A DNA stretch of 35,459 bases, from positions 1 through 35,459 of the forward strand of contig JAKSRZ010000009.1 in the NCBI GenBank assembly GCA_024403375.1, written 5' to 3'. A program made the position numbers and the translations under genes. The DNA comes from Lachnospiraceae bacterium (GTDB taxonomy: Bacteria > Bacillota > Clostridia > Lachnospirales > Lachnospiraceae). The notes beneath the pieces are model-generated. The model saw only the letters and a list, made by a program, of their open reading frames with translations. It ran no database searches and was not told the DNA's origin. Each line of letters opens with the position of its first letter. Within the stretch, counting starts at the first letter, position 1. This document shows, piece by piece, positions 8,977-16,367 of the stretch.

Positions 8977-10902
8977 ATGAAACGAATCGGACACGTATTA
9001 ATATATATTTTTTTAACCATAATATTGCTTGGAATGACAGGATGCCTTAATGGAGAAAATCTGCTTGGTGAACCGACTCCGTCAACTGAGGCAATGCCGA
9101 CTCAGGCGGTAAGGATTGATGTCGATGACGGTAAACCGGTGCAGATCCCCGTTGAAACTACTGAGATCACCCCTGAACCTACAAGGGAAGTGTATGAAAA
9201 AACGGAAGATACCCCTACTCCTGTGCCGACTCAGGTGCCGGATAATCGGGTGATTCTGACATTTGCGGGGGATGTATGCTTGTCTTCCAACTATTTCCCA
9301 TATATTACATATTCATCAGTTGGTTACAATGCGGCCGAGTGCATTCTGCCGGGGTATCTGACAGAAATGAAGAACTCGGACCTCTGCTTTGTAAATAGCG
9401 AATTCCCTTTTACAGATGCAACTAAGAAGCTGGGAGGGAAGCTTTATAACTTTAAGGCTGATCCCGCAACAATTCAGATGTATAAGGACTTAGGCATTGA
9501 TATAGCGGGCCTCGCCAACAATCATGTATACGATTACGGGGAAGAATCGCTTCTGGATACAATGGAAACTCTTAAGAAGGCCGGAATTTCTTATGTCGGA
9601 GCCGGAAAGAACATAAAAGAGGCAGAAGAACCCATATATTTTGACGTGAAAGGCATAAGAGTTGCTTATGTCATGGCTTCAAAAGCAGAAAAGAACAGGA
9701 AGACTCCCGAGGCAACGGACAGTTCTGCCGGCATCTTGTTATGCTATGATTCCGACAGATTCTTAAAGGCTTTGAAAAAAGCCAAGGAAAACGCGGATTA
9801 TGTTGTGGCTATTGTGCATTGGGGAAAGGAAAATTCATCAGCACTTGAACCGGACCAATACGAATTGGCATCCACCTATATAGATGCCGGAGCGGATATT
9901 GTAGTCGGAGGCCACAGCCACGTTATTCAAGGTGTGGACTATTATAAAGGCAAGCCTGTTTTTTACAGCCTTGGGGATTTCTGGTTTGATTACTACACCG
10001 AGGATACTATGCTGCTTAAAGTATGCCTGGAAAAGAGCGCTGACGGAACGGTGAAGTCTGAAGCACGAATTATCCCCGGAGTTCAGAAGGAAGGGGTAAC
10101 GGCTCCCGCTGAGGATGAGAACACGAAATCCAGGATTCTCAAGCAACTTTGCAAATTGTCCGATAGTGCAATAATCGATCCGGAAGGATATGTCCATGAA
10201 AAGAAATACTATGATGGCAGTATAGAAAGTCTGTATCCCGCATCGTATGCCGTAGACTTCTATATGCCTGATAACACCAAATATCAGATGGTCAACGCTC
10301 CCGTAGGAGGAGTGGTGGAGCTTGGAAATTATTATATAAACGGATCGGAAAAAGAAAAGATAAAGTGGTATGTCCTTGATAAACAGGGAAATGAGCTTAC
10401 ATTGATTTCCAAGGATATTCTGGACGAACAATCCTTTGATGATGAAAACAGGGACGTTAATTGGAATGATTCATCTTTAAGAAAGTGGCTCAATAATGAC
10501 TTTGTAAAGAGTGCCTTTACAAGCACAGAAAGAGATATGCTTGTAAAGGATGAATACGGAGACGAGGTTTCGGTGCCTTCTGTTTCAGACGTAACCAATA
10601 ACTACAGCTTCCTTAAAAAGTGCGGATATGCTGCACCAAGCAAATATGCGTTTAAAAAGGGAATTTATACTTATAATCCCATTGACAGCGTAATAAAATG
10701 TACCGACTGGGGCTCAAGCGGCTATTCAGAATATGGCTTTGGCTGCTGGTGGCTGAAAAACAAAGGAAGCCTGCCGGGGACAGCTGCATTTGTTAATGAA
10801 TATGGACATGCAGTGGAAACGGGAATGTATACAGGATACTATTCTTATTCCGACGGATTATGCGGAGTAAGACCGATTATAAAGGTCAGAGTGAATCAGT
10901 AA
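8977..10902 (+). CDS. CapA-family metallophosphatase-like lipoprotein with C-terminal DUF6273 domain
   Basis: A 641-residue lipoprotein. ATG 8977 is used because GGAGG (8967-8971) lies just upstream; a longer form from 8965 would overlap that site. The signal ends in the lipobox MTGC (Cys23), followed by a Thr/Pro-rich stalk (about 30-85). Residues about 90-370 match CapA/PgsA (poly-gamma-glutamate capsule) proteins, a calcineurin-like fold: FAGDVCLS (near 95), FVNSEFPF, AGLANNHVYDYG (near 180), HWGKE (near 280) and GGHSHVIQG (near 310). Residues about 445-641 match DUF6273, with paired KWYVLDK and GVRPIIKV motifs typical of an extracellular domain of unknown role. No capB/capC genes are nearby, so capsule synthesis is not supported; a cell-surface hydrolase or cell-wall-linked role is possible. 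Confidence 0.85.
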   Translation: MKRIGHVLIYIFLTIILLGMTGCLNGENLLGEPTPSTEAMPTQAVRIDVDDGKPVQIPVETTEITPEPTREVYEKTEDTPTPVPTQVPDNRVILTFAGDVCLSSNYFPYITYSSVGYNAAECILPGYLTEMKNSDLCFVNSEFPFTDATKKLGGKLYNFKADPATIQMYKDLGIDIAGLANNHVYDYGEESLLDTMETLKKAGISYVGAGKNIKEAEEPIYFDVKGIRVAYVMASKAEKNRKTPEATDSSAGILLCYDSDRFLKALKKAKENADYVVAIVHWGKENSSALEPDQYELASTYIDAGADIVVGGHSHVIQGVDYYKGKPVFYSLGDFWFDYYTEDTMLLKVCLEKSADGTVKSEARIIPGVQKEGVTAPAEDENTKSRILKQLCKLSDSAIIDPEGYVHEKKYYDGSIESLYPASYAVDFYMPDNTKYQMVNAPVGGVVELGNYYINGSEKEKIKWYVLDKQGNELTLISKDILDEQSFDDENRDVNWNDSSLRKWLNNDFVKSAFTSTERDMLVKDEYGDEVSVPSVSDVTNNYSFLKKCGYAAPSKYAFKKGIYTYNPIDSVIKCTDWGSSGYSEYGFGCWWLKNKGSLPGTAAFVNEYGHAVETGMYTGYYSYSDGLCGVRPIIKVRVNQ

Positions 10903-10930
10903 TCGACCGCCAGCATCAATAATAACAACC

Positions 10931-10959
10931 TTTACTTTTGACGCTGATTTTGATAAAAT
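10931..10959 (+). promoter_or_regulatory. Possible galK promoter
   Basis: TTTACT (10931-10936), a 17-base spacer and TAAAAT (10954-10959). The -35 is weak (4 of 6). An alternative -10, TATAAA at 10971-10976, exists but has a poor -35, so the exact start is uncertain. Confidence 0.4.
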
Positions 10960-10977
10960 TCAAGGATATGTATAAAA

Positions 10978-10991
10978 CGTGCCAGGGCACG
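10978..10991. promoter_or_regulatory. Palindrome upstream of galK, candidate operator
   Basis: CGTGCC and GGCACG form perfect 6-bp arms around an AG centre. It sits between the likely transcription start (about 10966) and the galK start, where a dimeric repressor would block transcription. The spacer is too short for a stable RNA hairpin loop, which favours a DNA site. The regulator is unknown. Confidence 0.35.
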
Positions 10992-11019
10992 AATCAATAG
11001 TTCTGAAAGGACAGAAATC

Positions 11020-12186
11020 ATGAAAGAAAAGCTTTTAAGTGAGTTTGAAAGAGTATTTGGAGGAACAGAGGACGCAAGAGTTTTCTTTGCACCGGGACGA
11101 GTAAATCTTATTGGTGAACATACAGACTATAATGGCGGACATGTGTTCCCTTGTGCACTTACAATCGGTACCTATGCAGTTGCAAGAAGAAACGGAATGG
11201 ATACATGCCGTCTCTATTCTATGAACTTTGAAGATAAGGGAATCAAGTACTTTGATATAAGCGAAATCGAATACGATAAAGAAGAGTACGATTGGGCAAA
11301 TTATCCTATGGGCATAATTTCTCTTTTGAATGAAGAAGAGGAAAAGGTAACAGAGGGCATTGATATGCTTGTGTTTGGTAACATTCCCAACTCATCAGGC
11401 CTTTCTTCATCAGCTTCCCTTGAAGTTCTTACATGCTTTGTATGCAGAGAACTTTTCGAATTTGAGATGTCAAACATTGATATGGCTCTTCTTTCACAGA
11501 GAGCAGAAAATGAGTTCATCGGTGTAAATTGCGGAATCATGGACCAGTTTGCGATTGCCATGGGAAAGAAAGATAACGCGATTTTCCTTGATACAGCAAC
11601 CTTGAATTACGAATATGCACCAATCAAACTGGAAGGAGCAAAGATTGTAATCGCATGCTCAAACAAAAAGCGTGGTCTTGGTGATTCCAAGTATAACGAA
11701 AGAAGAAGTGAGTGCGAAAGTGCATTGGCATCCATTCAGACAAAGAAGGATATCAAGTCTCTCGGAGATCTTTCCACAGCTGAGTTTGAAGAAGTTAAGG
11801 ATGTTATCGGAGACGAAGTAAAGACAAGACGTGCAAAGCATGCGGTTTACGAAAATGTTCGTACACTTGATGCAGTAGCTGCACTTAAGAACAATGATGT
11901 TGAGACCTTTGGTAAGCTTATGAATGCTTCTCACGTTTCTCTCAGAGACGATTATGAAGTTACAGGTATTGAGCTTGATACGCTTGTGGAGAACTCCTGG
12001 AAGGCAGAAGGCGTTATCGGCTCAAGAATGACAGGTGCAGGCTTTGGCGGATGTACAGTAAGCATCGTTAAGGAAGAGTGCGTTGATGCATTTATAAAGA
12101 GTGTCGGAGACGCATACCTTGAGAAAATCGGCTATGCTGCTGACTTCTACGTTGTGGATATCGGAGACGGTCCTGCAGAGCTTTAA
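11020..12186 (+). CDS. galK: Galactokinase
   Basis: Galactokinase phosphorylates alpha-D-galactose at C1, the entry step of the Leloir pathway. The 388-residue length is normal. GHMP-kinase motifs are present in order: the galactokinase signature GRVNLIGEHTDYNGG (about 27-41), the phosphate-binding loop IPNSSGLSSSASLE (about 124-137) and the C-terminal GSRMTGAGFGGCTVS (about 335-349). The start ATG has GAAAGGA upstream at good spacing. galT and galE are not in the window; instead lepB follows after 16 bases, so galK seems to head a mixed transcript with surface-protein processing genes. A palindrome just ahead of the gene may be its control site. Confidence 0.96.
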   Translation: MKEKLLSEFERVFGGTEDARVFFAPGRVNLIGEHTDYNGGHVFPCALTIGTYAVARRNGMDTCRLYSMNFEDKGIKYFDISEIEYDKEEYDWANYPMGIISLLNEEEEKVTEGIDMLVFGNIPNSSGLSSSASLEVLTCFVCRELFEFEMSNIDMALLSQRAENEFIGVNCGIMDQFAIAMGKKDNAIFLDTATLNYEYAPIKLEGAKIVIACSNKKRGLGDSKYNERRSECESALASIQTKKDIKSLGDLSTAEFEEVKDVIGDEVKTRRAKHAVYENVRTLDAVAALKNNDVETFGKLMNASHVSLRDDYEVTGIELDTLVENSWKAEGVIGSRMTGAGFGGCTVSIVKEECVDAFIKSVGDAYLEKIGYAADFYVVDIGDGPAEL

Positions 12187-12202
12187 TTTACAGAGGTAAT
12201 CA

Positions 12203-12781
12203 ATGGAAGAAAACAAGAAAGAAATGCCTGTTGATAAGGCAAAATATGTCCTGAAGGAAACGGTCAGCTGGGCGGTTATTATTGTTGCCGCAGTTGCCAT
12301 TGCACTTTTCCTTACAAATTATGTCATTTTCAAAGCAGTAGTTCCTACAGGATCTATGAACGACACAATAATGGAAGAGGATAAGCTTATCGGTAATCGC
12401 CTTTTCAAAAACGTGGACAGGGGGGATATTGTAATATTCCCGCAGCCCGACTGGCAGCCGTCATACGGAGTACCGAGGGATTATTACGTTAAGAGAGTAA
12501 TAGGACTTCCGGGCGAAACCGTGGAAGTAAAAGATGGTGCTGTTTATATTAACGGAACTATTCTTAAAGAAGACTATCTCAAAGAAGAAATGCTGAATTT
12601 CGGTGCCGGAACATACGAGGTACCGGACGGCTGTTATTTCTGTATGGGAGATAACAGAAACCATTCCGGAGATGCCAGATTCTGGACAAACAAGTACATA
12701 ACAAAGGATGACATTACGGCCAAAGTTATGTTCAGATATTCGCCCAGCGTCAAGTGGTTCAAAAAGCCGATTTATGAGTAG
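12203..12781 (+). CDS. lepB: Signal peptidase I
   Basis: Type I signal peptidase cleaves signal peptides from exported proteins at the outer face of the membrane. The 192-residue protein has one N-terminal membrane segment (about 22-45), then VPTGSMNDT with nucleophile Ser51, YYVKRVIGLPGE with the general base Lys97, and the box E motif MGDNRNHSGDAR. Length and single anchor fit the short Gram-positive SipS type. AGAGG precedes the ATG. The gene lies 16 bases after galK and 3 bases before a class B sortase gene, a pairing that suggests joint handling of surface proteins, although no sortase substrate is present in the window. Confidence 0.94.
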   Translation: MEENKKEMPVDKAKYVLKETVSWAVIIVAAVAIALFLTNYVIFKAVVPTGSMNDTIMEEDKLIGNRLFKNVDRGDIVIFPQPDWQPSYGVPRDYYVKRVIGLPGETVEVKDGAVYINGTILKEDYLKEEMLNFGAGTYEVPDGCYFCMGDNRNHSGDARFWTNKYITKDDITAKVMFRYSPSVKWFKKPIYE

Positions 12782-12784
12782 TAA

Positions 12785-13828
12785 ATGAAAGAAAAGAAAG
12801 ACAATATTTTTAACAAAATATTTGCTAAGGCAAAGGAGAACATTCCCCATACAATTGCTATTGTAGTTACTGTGATTGTTGGGTTGGCTCTTGCAGTCTA
12901 TCTTCTCCTGTATTTTCAGGAAATGAAGCGGGTTCAAAGCAGCGTAAATGACCTTAAAGCTCTTAAAGAGGAAATAATTAAGAACAGCGAGCTGACTCCT
13001 CAACCGGCTATTGTTACTCTGACACCGGTTCCTGAAAACAAGGATATTGTAACTCCGTTACCAACGATTACAGAGGCAGTTAACGAAGTTTCCGATAACA
13101 ATGCCAAAAACGATGTATCGGAAATTGTGGCAGAAGTTACAGTCACGGCCGCACCGGTAATTACCCCCACGCCTGTACCAACAGGGCTTGTAATGACGGC
13201 AGAGGGAAAGGGGCTTTATGATATAAACCCCGACTACATAGGATGGCTGAAAATAGAGGATACGGTAATTGACTACCCTGTGGTAATGGAAAAAGCAGAG
13301 GACAAAACCTATTATCTTAAGCATTGGTTTGACGGAAGCAGCAACAAAAACGGCACATTATATTCTTTGCCACAATGTGAACCGGGAGTGGGTTATGCCT
13401 ATAATGACTACGAAGACGGAGTCAGACCTACTACCAATATACTGATTTTCGGACACCATCAATACTCAGGAAAAATGTTCGGAACTCTCTACAAATATCT
13501 GGAACAGGATTTTTATGAGAAACACAAAATCATAAGCTTTAACGCTGCCTATGAGGAACGAACATATGAGGTGGTATCGGTGTTCAGATCTCATGTTTTC
13601 AATCAGAATGAGTCAGCCTTCAGATATTACTATTTCTTCGATGCGGAGAATGAGGCAAAGTTCAATTACTGGATGGAAAACATAAAAGAAAAGAATGAGA
13701 TAAAAAATGACTTTGATGCCCAATATGGTGATGAATTTTTAACTCTTTCAACCTGTCATGACACCGACGAAACCGGTAAAGTCTGTGATAACGGAAGACT
13801 TGCCGTTGTCTGCAAAAGAATCAGATAA
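12785..13828 (+). CDS. Class B sortase
   Basis: Sortases cleave a C-terminal sorting signal and join the protein to peptidoglycan or to another subunit. This 347-residue protein has one N-terminal membrane segment (about 22-44), a long low-complexity Thr/Pro/Val stalk (about 45-135) and a catalytic domain (about 140-347). The triad is visible: His224 in IFGHHQ, Cys324 in TLSTC and Arg338 in NGRLAVVCKR. The helix-rich insertion between His and Cys and the GWLKIEDTVIDYPV entry strand are typical of class B. The stalk is longer than in SrtB of Staphylococcus and should hold the catalytic domain away from the membrane. It starts 3 bases after lepB; no NPQTN-like substrate or isd-type heme genes are nearby, so the target is unknown. 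Confidence 0.93.
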   Translation: MKEKKDNIFNKIFAKAKENIPHTIAIVVTVIVGLALAVYLLLYFQEMKRVQSSVNDLKALKEEIIKNSELTPQPAIVTLTPVPENKDIVTPLPTITEAVNEVSDNNAKNDVSEIVAEVTVTAAPVITPTPVPTGLVMTAEGKGLYDINPDYIGWLKIEDTVIDYPVVMEKAEDKTYYLKHWFDGSSNKNGTLYSLPQCEPGVGYAYNDYEDGVRPTTNILIFGHHQYSGKMFGTLYKYLEQDFYEKHKIISFNAAYEERTYEVVSVFRSHVFNQNESAFRYYYFFDAENEAKFNYWMENIKEKNEIKNDFDAQYGDEFLTLSTCHDTDETGKVCDNGRLAVVCKRIR

Positions 13829-13843
13829 AATAAGGAGACTGAT

Positions 13844-15109
13844 ATGGCAATACTTAAACCTTTTAGAGCGATAAGACCTGAAAAAGACCTTGCCCGCAAG
13901 GTGGCAGCACTGCCGTACGATGTATATAACAGAGCTGAAGCAAGAGCGGCAGCACTTTCAGAACCCCTGTCCTTTCTGAATATTGACAGACCTGAGTCAC
14001 AGTTCGCGGAAGATTATGATATGTACGCACCTGAAGTATATAAGAAAGCAGCAGATATGCTTTCCGAGCAGATAGAAAACGGCACATATCTTCAGGATGA
14101 AAAAGAATGCTACTACATCTATGAGCTTACCATGAATGGCAGAAGTCAGACCGGACTTGTATCCTGTGCTTCGATTGATGATTATTTATGCGGAGTTATT
14201 AAGAAACATGAAAATACAAGAGCAGATAAGGAACTGGACAGAATCAATCATGTTGACGCTTGCTCTGCACAGACAGGCCCCATTTTCCTTGCGTACAGAA
14301 AAAATGAGGAAATAGAGTCTGTAGTAAATAAAATAAAAGCAAGTGCTCCCGAGGTGTCATTCATAAGCGAGGACGGAATAACTCACAGAGTGTGGGTTAT
14401 TGACGGAGAATCAGATATTACGGCTATAAGAACGGCATTTGAAAAAATTAATCACATTTATATTGCAGATGGACATCATAGAGCAGCATCAGCTGTAAAG
14501 GTGGGATTAAAAAGAAGAGAAGAGGACAAAGCTTCCGACGGCACATTTAACCCGGAGGCAGAATACAACTACTTCCTGAATGTGGCATTCCCAGAAAATG
14601 AGCTGAAAATAATGGACTATAATCGTGTGGTTAAGGACCTGAATGGTAAAACCACAGAACAGTTTATGGCAGAAATTGCGAAGTACTTTGAGGTGTCCAC
14701 ACCCTGTGAGGAGGCTGTGAGCCCCAAGGAAAAGTGTGAATTCGGAATGTTCCTTGAAGGAAAATGGTACAGACTTAGTGCCAAGAAGGGGATTTACGAC
14801 GAAAAGGATCCGGTGGCCAGCCTTGATGTTTCTATTCTTCAGGACAGACTTTTGGGACCGGTACTTGGAATTCAGGACCCTAAGACCGATAAGAGAATCG
14901 ACTTTGTGGGAGGCATAAGAGGTCTTTCAGAACTGGAAAGAAGAGTGAATTCAGATATGAAGGTTGCATTTTCTATGTATCCCACATCTATAACAGAGCT
15001 TTTTGACGTAGCAGACGCAGGATTGCTTATGCCACCCAAATCAACATGGTTCGAGCCGAAGCTCAGAAGTGGTCTTTTTATACATGCTTTTGAAAAAATT
15101 AAAAAATAA
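13844..15109 (+). CDS. DUF1015 family protein
   Basis: A 421-residue soluble protein whose start (MAILKPFRAIRP) and AALPYDVYN motif mark the DUF1015 family, common in Clostridia and of unproven function. No signal or membrane segment is visible. A conserved segment IYIADGHHRAASAVKV (about 206-221) resembles the DGHHR motif of ParB/Srx-fold proteins, which include the free-serine kinases SbnI and SerK; a small-molecule kinase or nucleotide-binding role is therefore possible, but this is inference from a short motif. AAGGAG lies just ahead of ATG 13844. The gene is the last of the galK-lepB-sortase run (15-base gap) and is followed by the rpsO promoter, with no clear terminator between. Confidence 0.88.
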   Translation: MAILKPFRAIRPEKDLARKVAALPYDVYNRAEARAAALSEPLSFLNIDRPESQFAEDYDMYAPEVYKKAADMLSEQIENGTYLQDEKECYYIYELTMNGRSQTGLVSCASIDDYLCGVIKKHENTRADKELDRINHVDACSAQTGPIFLAYRKNEEIESVVNKIKASAPEVSFISEDGITHRVWVIDGESDITAIRTAFEKINHIYIADGHHRAASAVKVGLKRREEDKASDGTFNPEAEYNYFLNVAFPENELKIMDYNRVVKDLNGKTTEQFMAEIAKYFEVSTPCEEAVSPKEKCEFGMFLEGKWYRLSAKKGIYDEKDPVASLDVSILQDRLLGPVLGIQDPKTDKRIDFVGGIRGLSELERRVNSDMKVAFSMYPTSITELFDVADAGLLMPPKSTWFEPKLRSGLFIHAFEKIKK

Positions 15110-15110
15110 G

Positions 15111-15139
15111 TTTACAAACAATTAATGATATGGTATAGT
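15111..15139 (+). promoter_or_regulatory. rpsO promoter
   Basis: TTTACA (15111-15116), a 17-base spacer and TATAGT (15134-15139), each 5 of 6 to consensus. The -35 begins right after the DUF1015 stop codon. Transcription should start near 15146. Confidence 0.75.
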
Positions 15140-15145
15140 ATATCA

Positions 15146-15264
15146 GCCTGTGAAGAAAAATACCGATCGGGCAAAAAATAAGCGGCCTCGGCTCAGAGCA
15201 CGGAATACACTCCAACCGTCTCTTGGTCAAAGGCGATATCGATACTTGTAAAGGAGGATAAAAC
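15146..15264 (+). promoter_or_regulatory. Structured 5' leader of rpsO, candidate S15 autoregulatory element
   Basis: About 120 bases separate the predicted transcription start from the rpsO ATG, unusually long for this window. A hairpin pairs GAG+ACGG (15196-15198, 15200-15203) with CCGTCTC (15216-15222) and carries one bulged C at 15199; GCCT (15185-15188) can close an outer helix with AGGC (15231-15234), giving a multi-helix shape before the AAAGGAGG site. S15 is known to repress its own mRNA through leader structures in several phyla, which makes this a reasonable candidate; it was not matched to a specific known leader class. Confidence 0.45.
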
Positions 15265-15531
15265 ATGATTACAAAGGAAAAGAAAGCTGAAATCATTGCT
15301 GCATACGGCAGAACAGCTAATGACACAGGTTCACCTGAGGTTCAGATCGCTCTTCTTACAGAGCGTATCAACGAGCTTACAGCTCATCTCAAGAACAACC
15401 AGAAGGATTTCCACTCAAGACGTGGTCTTCTTAAGATGGTTGGTCAGAGACGTGGTCTTCTTGAGTACCTTAAGAAGACAGACATTGAGGGCTATCGTGC
15501 ACTCATCGAGAAGCTTGGCTTAAGAAAGTAA
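15265..15531 (+). CDS. rpsO: 30S ribosomal protein S15
   Basis: S15 binds the central domain of 16S rRNA early in small-subunit assembly. The 88-residue length and the sequence ([42 protein letters not shown]) are diagnostic. A strong AAAGGAGG lies ahead of the ATG. The repeated RRGLL segment is a normal feature of S15 and explains the short direct DNA repeat inside the gene. rpmB follows after 48 bases with no terminator between, so the two are probably cotranscribed from the promoter at 15111. Confidence 0.98.
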   Translation: MITKEKKAEIIAAYGRTANDTGSPEVQIALLTERINELTAHLKNNQKDFHSRRGLLKMVGQRRGLLEYLKKTDIEGYRALIEKLGLRK

Positions 15532-15579
15532 TTTTATAACTGTTAGTAAGGACCTTAATAAATAAGGAGGTGCAATTCG

Positions 15580-15777
15580 ATGGCTAAATGTGCAATTTGT
15601 CAAAAGGGCGGTCTGTTTGGAAAGCAGCTTAGCTTCTCCAGAAGCCATGTATCTGCAAGAGAAAACAAGATGTGGAAGTCCAACGTGAAGTCAGTTCGCG
15701 TAAAGACTCCTCAGGGCAATAAGAAGATGTACGTATGTACTTCCTGCCTCAGATCCGGCGCTGTAGAGCGTGCCTAA
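15580..15777 (+). CDS. rpmB: 50S ribosomal protein L28
   Basis: A 65-residue L28 with the family ending YVCTSCLRSGAVERA. Cys pairs CAIC near the start and CTSC near the end form a four-cysteine zinc site, so this is the zinc-binding (C+) form. AAGGAGG precedes the ATG. The order rpmB, asp23-like, fakA, recG is the same as in Bacillus subtilis (rpmB-yloU-yloV-recG), though here a terminator separates rpmB from the next gene. Confidence 0.97.
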   Translation: MAKCAICQKGGLFGKQLSFSRSHVSARENKMWKSNVKSVRVKTPQGNKKMYVCTSCLRSGAVERA

Positions 15778-15801
15778 GCAAAATTAATAATCGAAACAAG
15801 C

Positions 15802-15833
15802 AAAGAGCGTCATGAGTGTTGGCGCTCTTTTTT
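15802..15833 (+). terminator. Terminator after rpmB
   Basis: AAAGAGCG (15802-15809) pairs with CGCTCTTT (15823-15830), extendable by a U-G and a C-G pair, followed by a T-run to 15833. It closes the rpsO-rpmB unit. Confidence 0.88.
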
Positions 15834-15889
15834 CGTATATATTTAAGCACGAAGTAACAGGTTTTTGATAATCTATTAACAAAATCTTC

Positions 15890-15918
15890 TTTATTTTTTC
15901 ATATTGGTTTGGTATAAT
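15890..15918 (+). promoter_or_regulatory. Promoter of the asp23-fakA unit
   Basis: A perfect TATAAT (15913-15918) preceded by TG at 15910-15911 makes an extended -10; the -35 at 17-base spacing (TTTATT, 15890-15895) is weak, as is common with an extended -10. Confidence 0.65.
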
Positions 15919-15963
15919 GTTTGATGTATGTTTTTTTAAAAAGAATTATAGGAGGGTATGTCT

Positions 15964-16332
15964 ATGAATGCAAACGCAGGCACAATTGCTTCCGAACTTG
16001 GTAACGTATGCATCGACAGCGAAGTTATTGCTAAGTATGCAGGCTCAGCCGCAGTAGAATGCTTTGGTATTGTCGGCATGGCTGTCATCAACATGAAGGA
16101 CGGTATTGCGAAGCTTCTTAAGCGTGAGAATCTCACCCAGGGAGTTGGCGTTACAATTTCACAGGACAATCTTATTACGATTGATCTTCACATCATTGTT
16201 TCATATGGTGTGAGCATCTCTGCTGTTGCCAGCAATCTTATAAGCGATGTCAGATATAAGGTAGAAGAGTTTTCCGGCCTTAAGGTCGAGAAAATCAACG
16301 TTCTTGTTGAGGGCGTAAGAGCCATCGACTGA
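15964..16332 (+). CDS. Asp23/Gls24 family protein (YloU-like)
   Basis: A small (122 aa) soluble protein of the Asp23/Gls24 family: GTIASELGNVCIDSEVIAKYAG at the start in two parts, and the terminal ...KVEKINVLVEGVRAID pattern. In Firmicutes such proteins are linked to the envelope and alkaline stress, and the gene regularly precedes fakA. The start is set at the second ATG (15964): GGAGGG ends at 15956, 7 bases from it, but only 1 base from the first ATG (15958). fakA follows after 35 bases. A direct role in fatty-acid phosphorylation is suggested by this conserved neighbourhood but not shown. Confidence 0.9.
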   Translation: MNANAGTIASELGNVCIDSEVIAKYAGSAAVECFGIVGMAVINMKDGIAKLLKRENLTQGVGVTISQDNLITIDLHIIVSYGVSISAVASNLISDVRYKVEEFSGLKVEKINVLVEGVRAID

Positions 16333-16367
16333 TCAAAGATTAAGCCGATCCTAAGGAGGATAAAAAA

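Noticed and set aside
10911..10950. Imperfect hairpin after the CapA-like gene (CAGCATCA with TGACGCTG) followed by ATTTT
   Set aside because: One mismatch, a 20-base loop and a short T-run make it a poor terminator; it also overlaps the proposed galK promoter.
15419..15475. Near-identical repeat inside rpsO (CGTGGTCTTCTT twice)
   Set aside because: It encodes the RRGLL segments that occur twice in normal S15 proteins, so it is a coding repeat and not a regulatory or mobile element.
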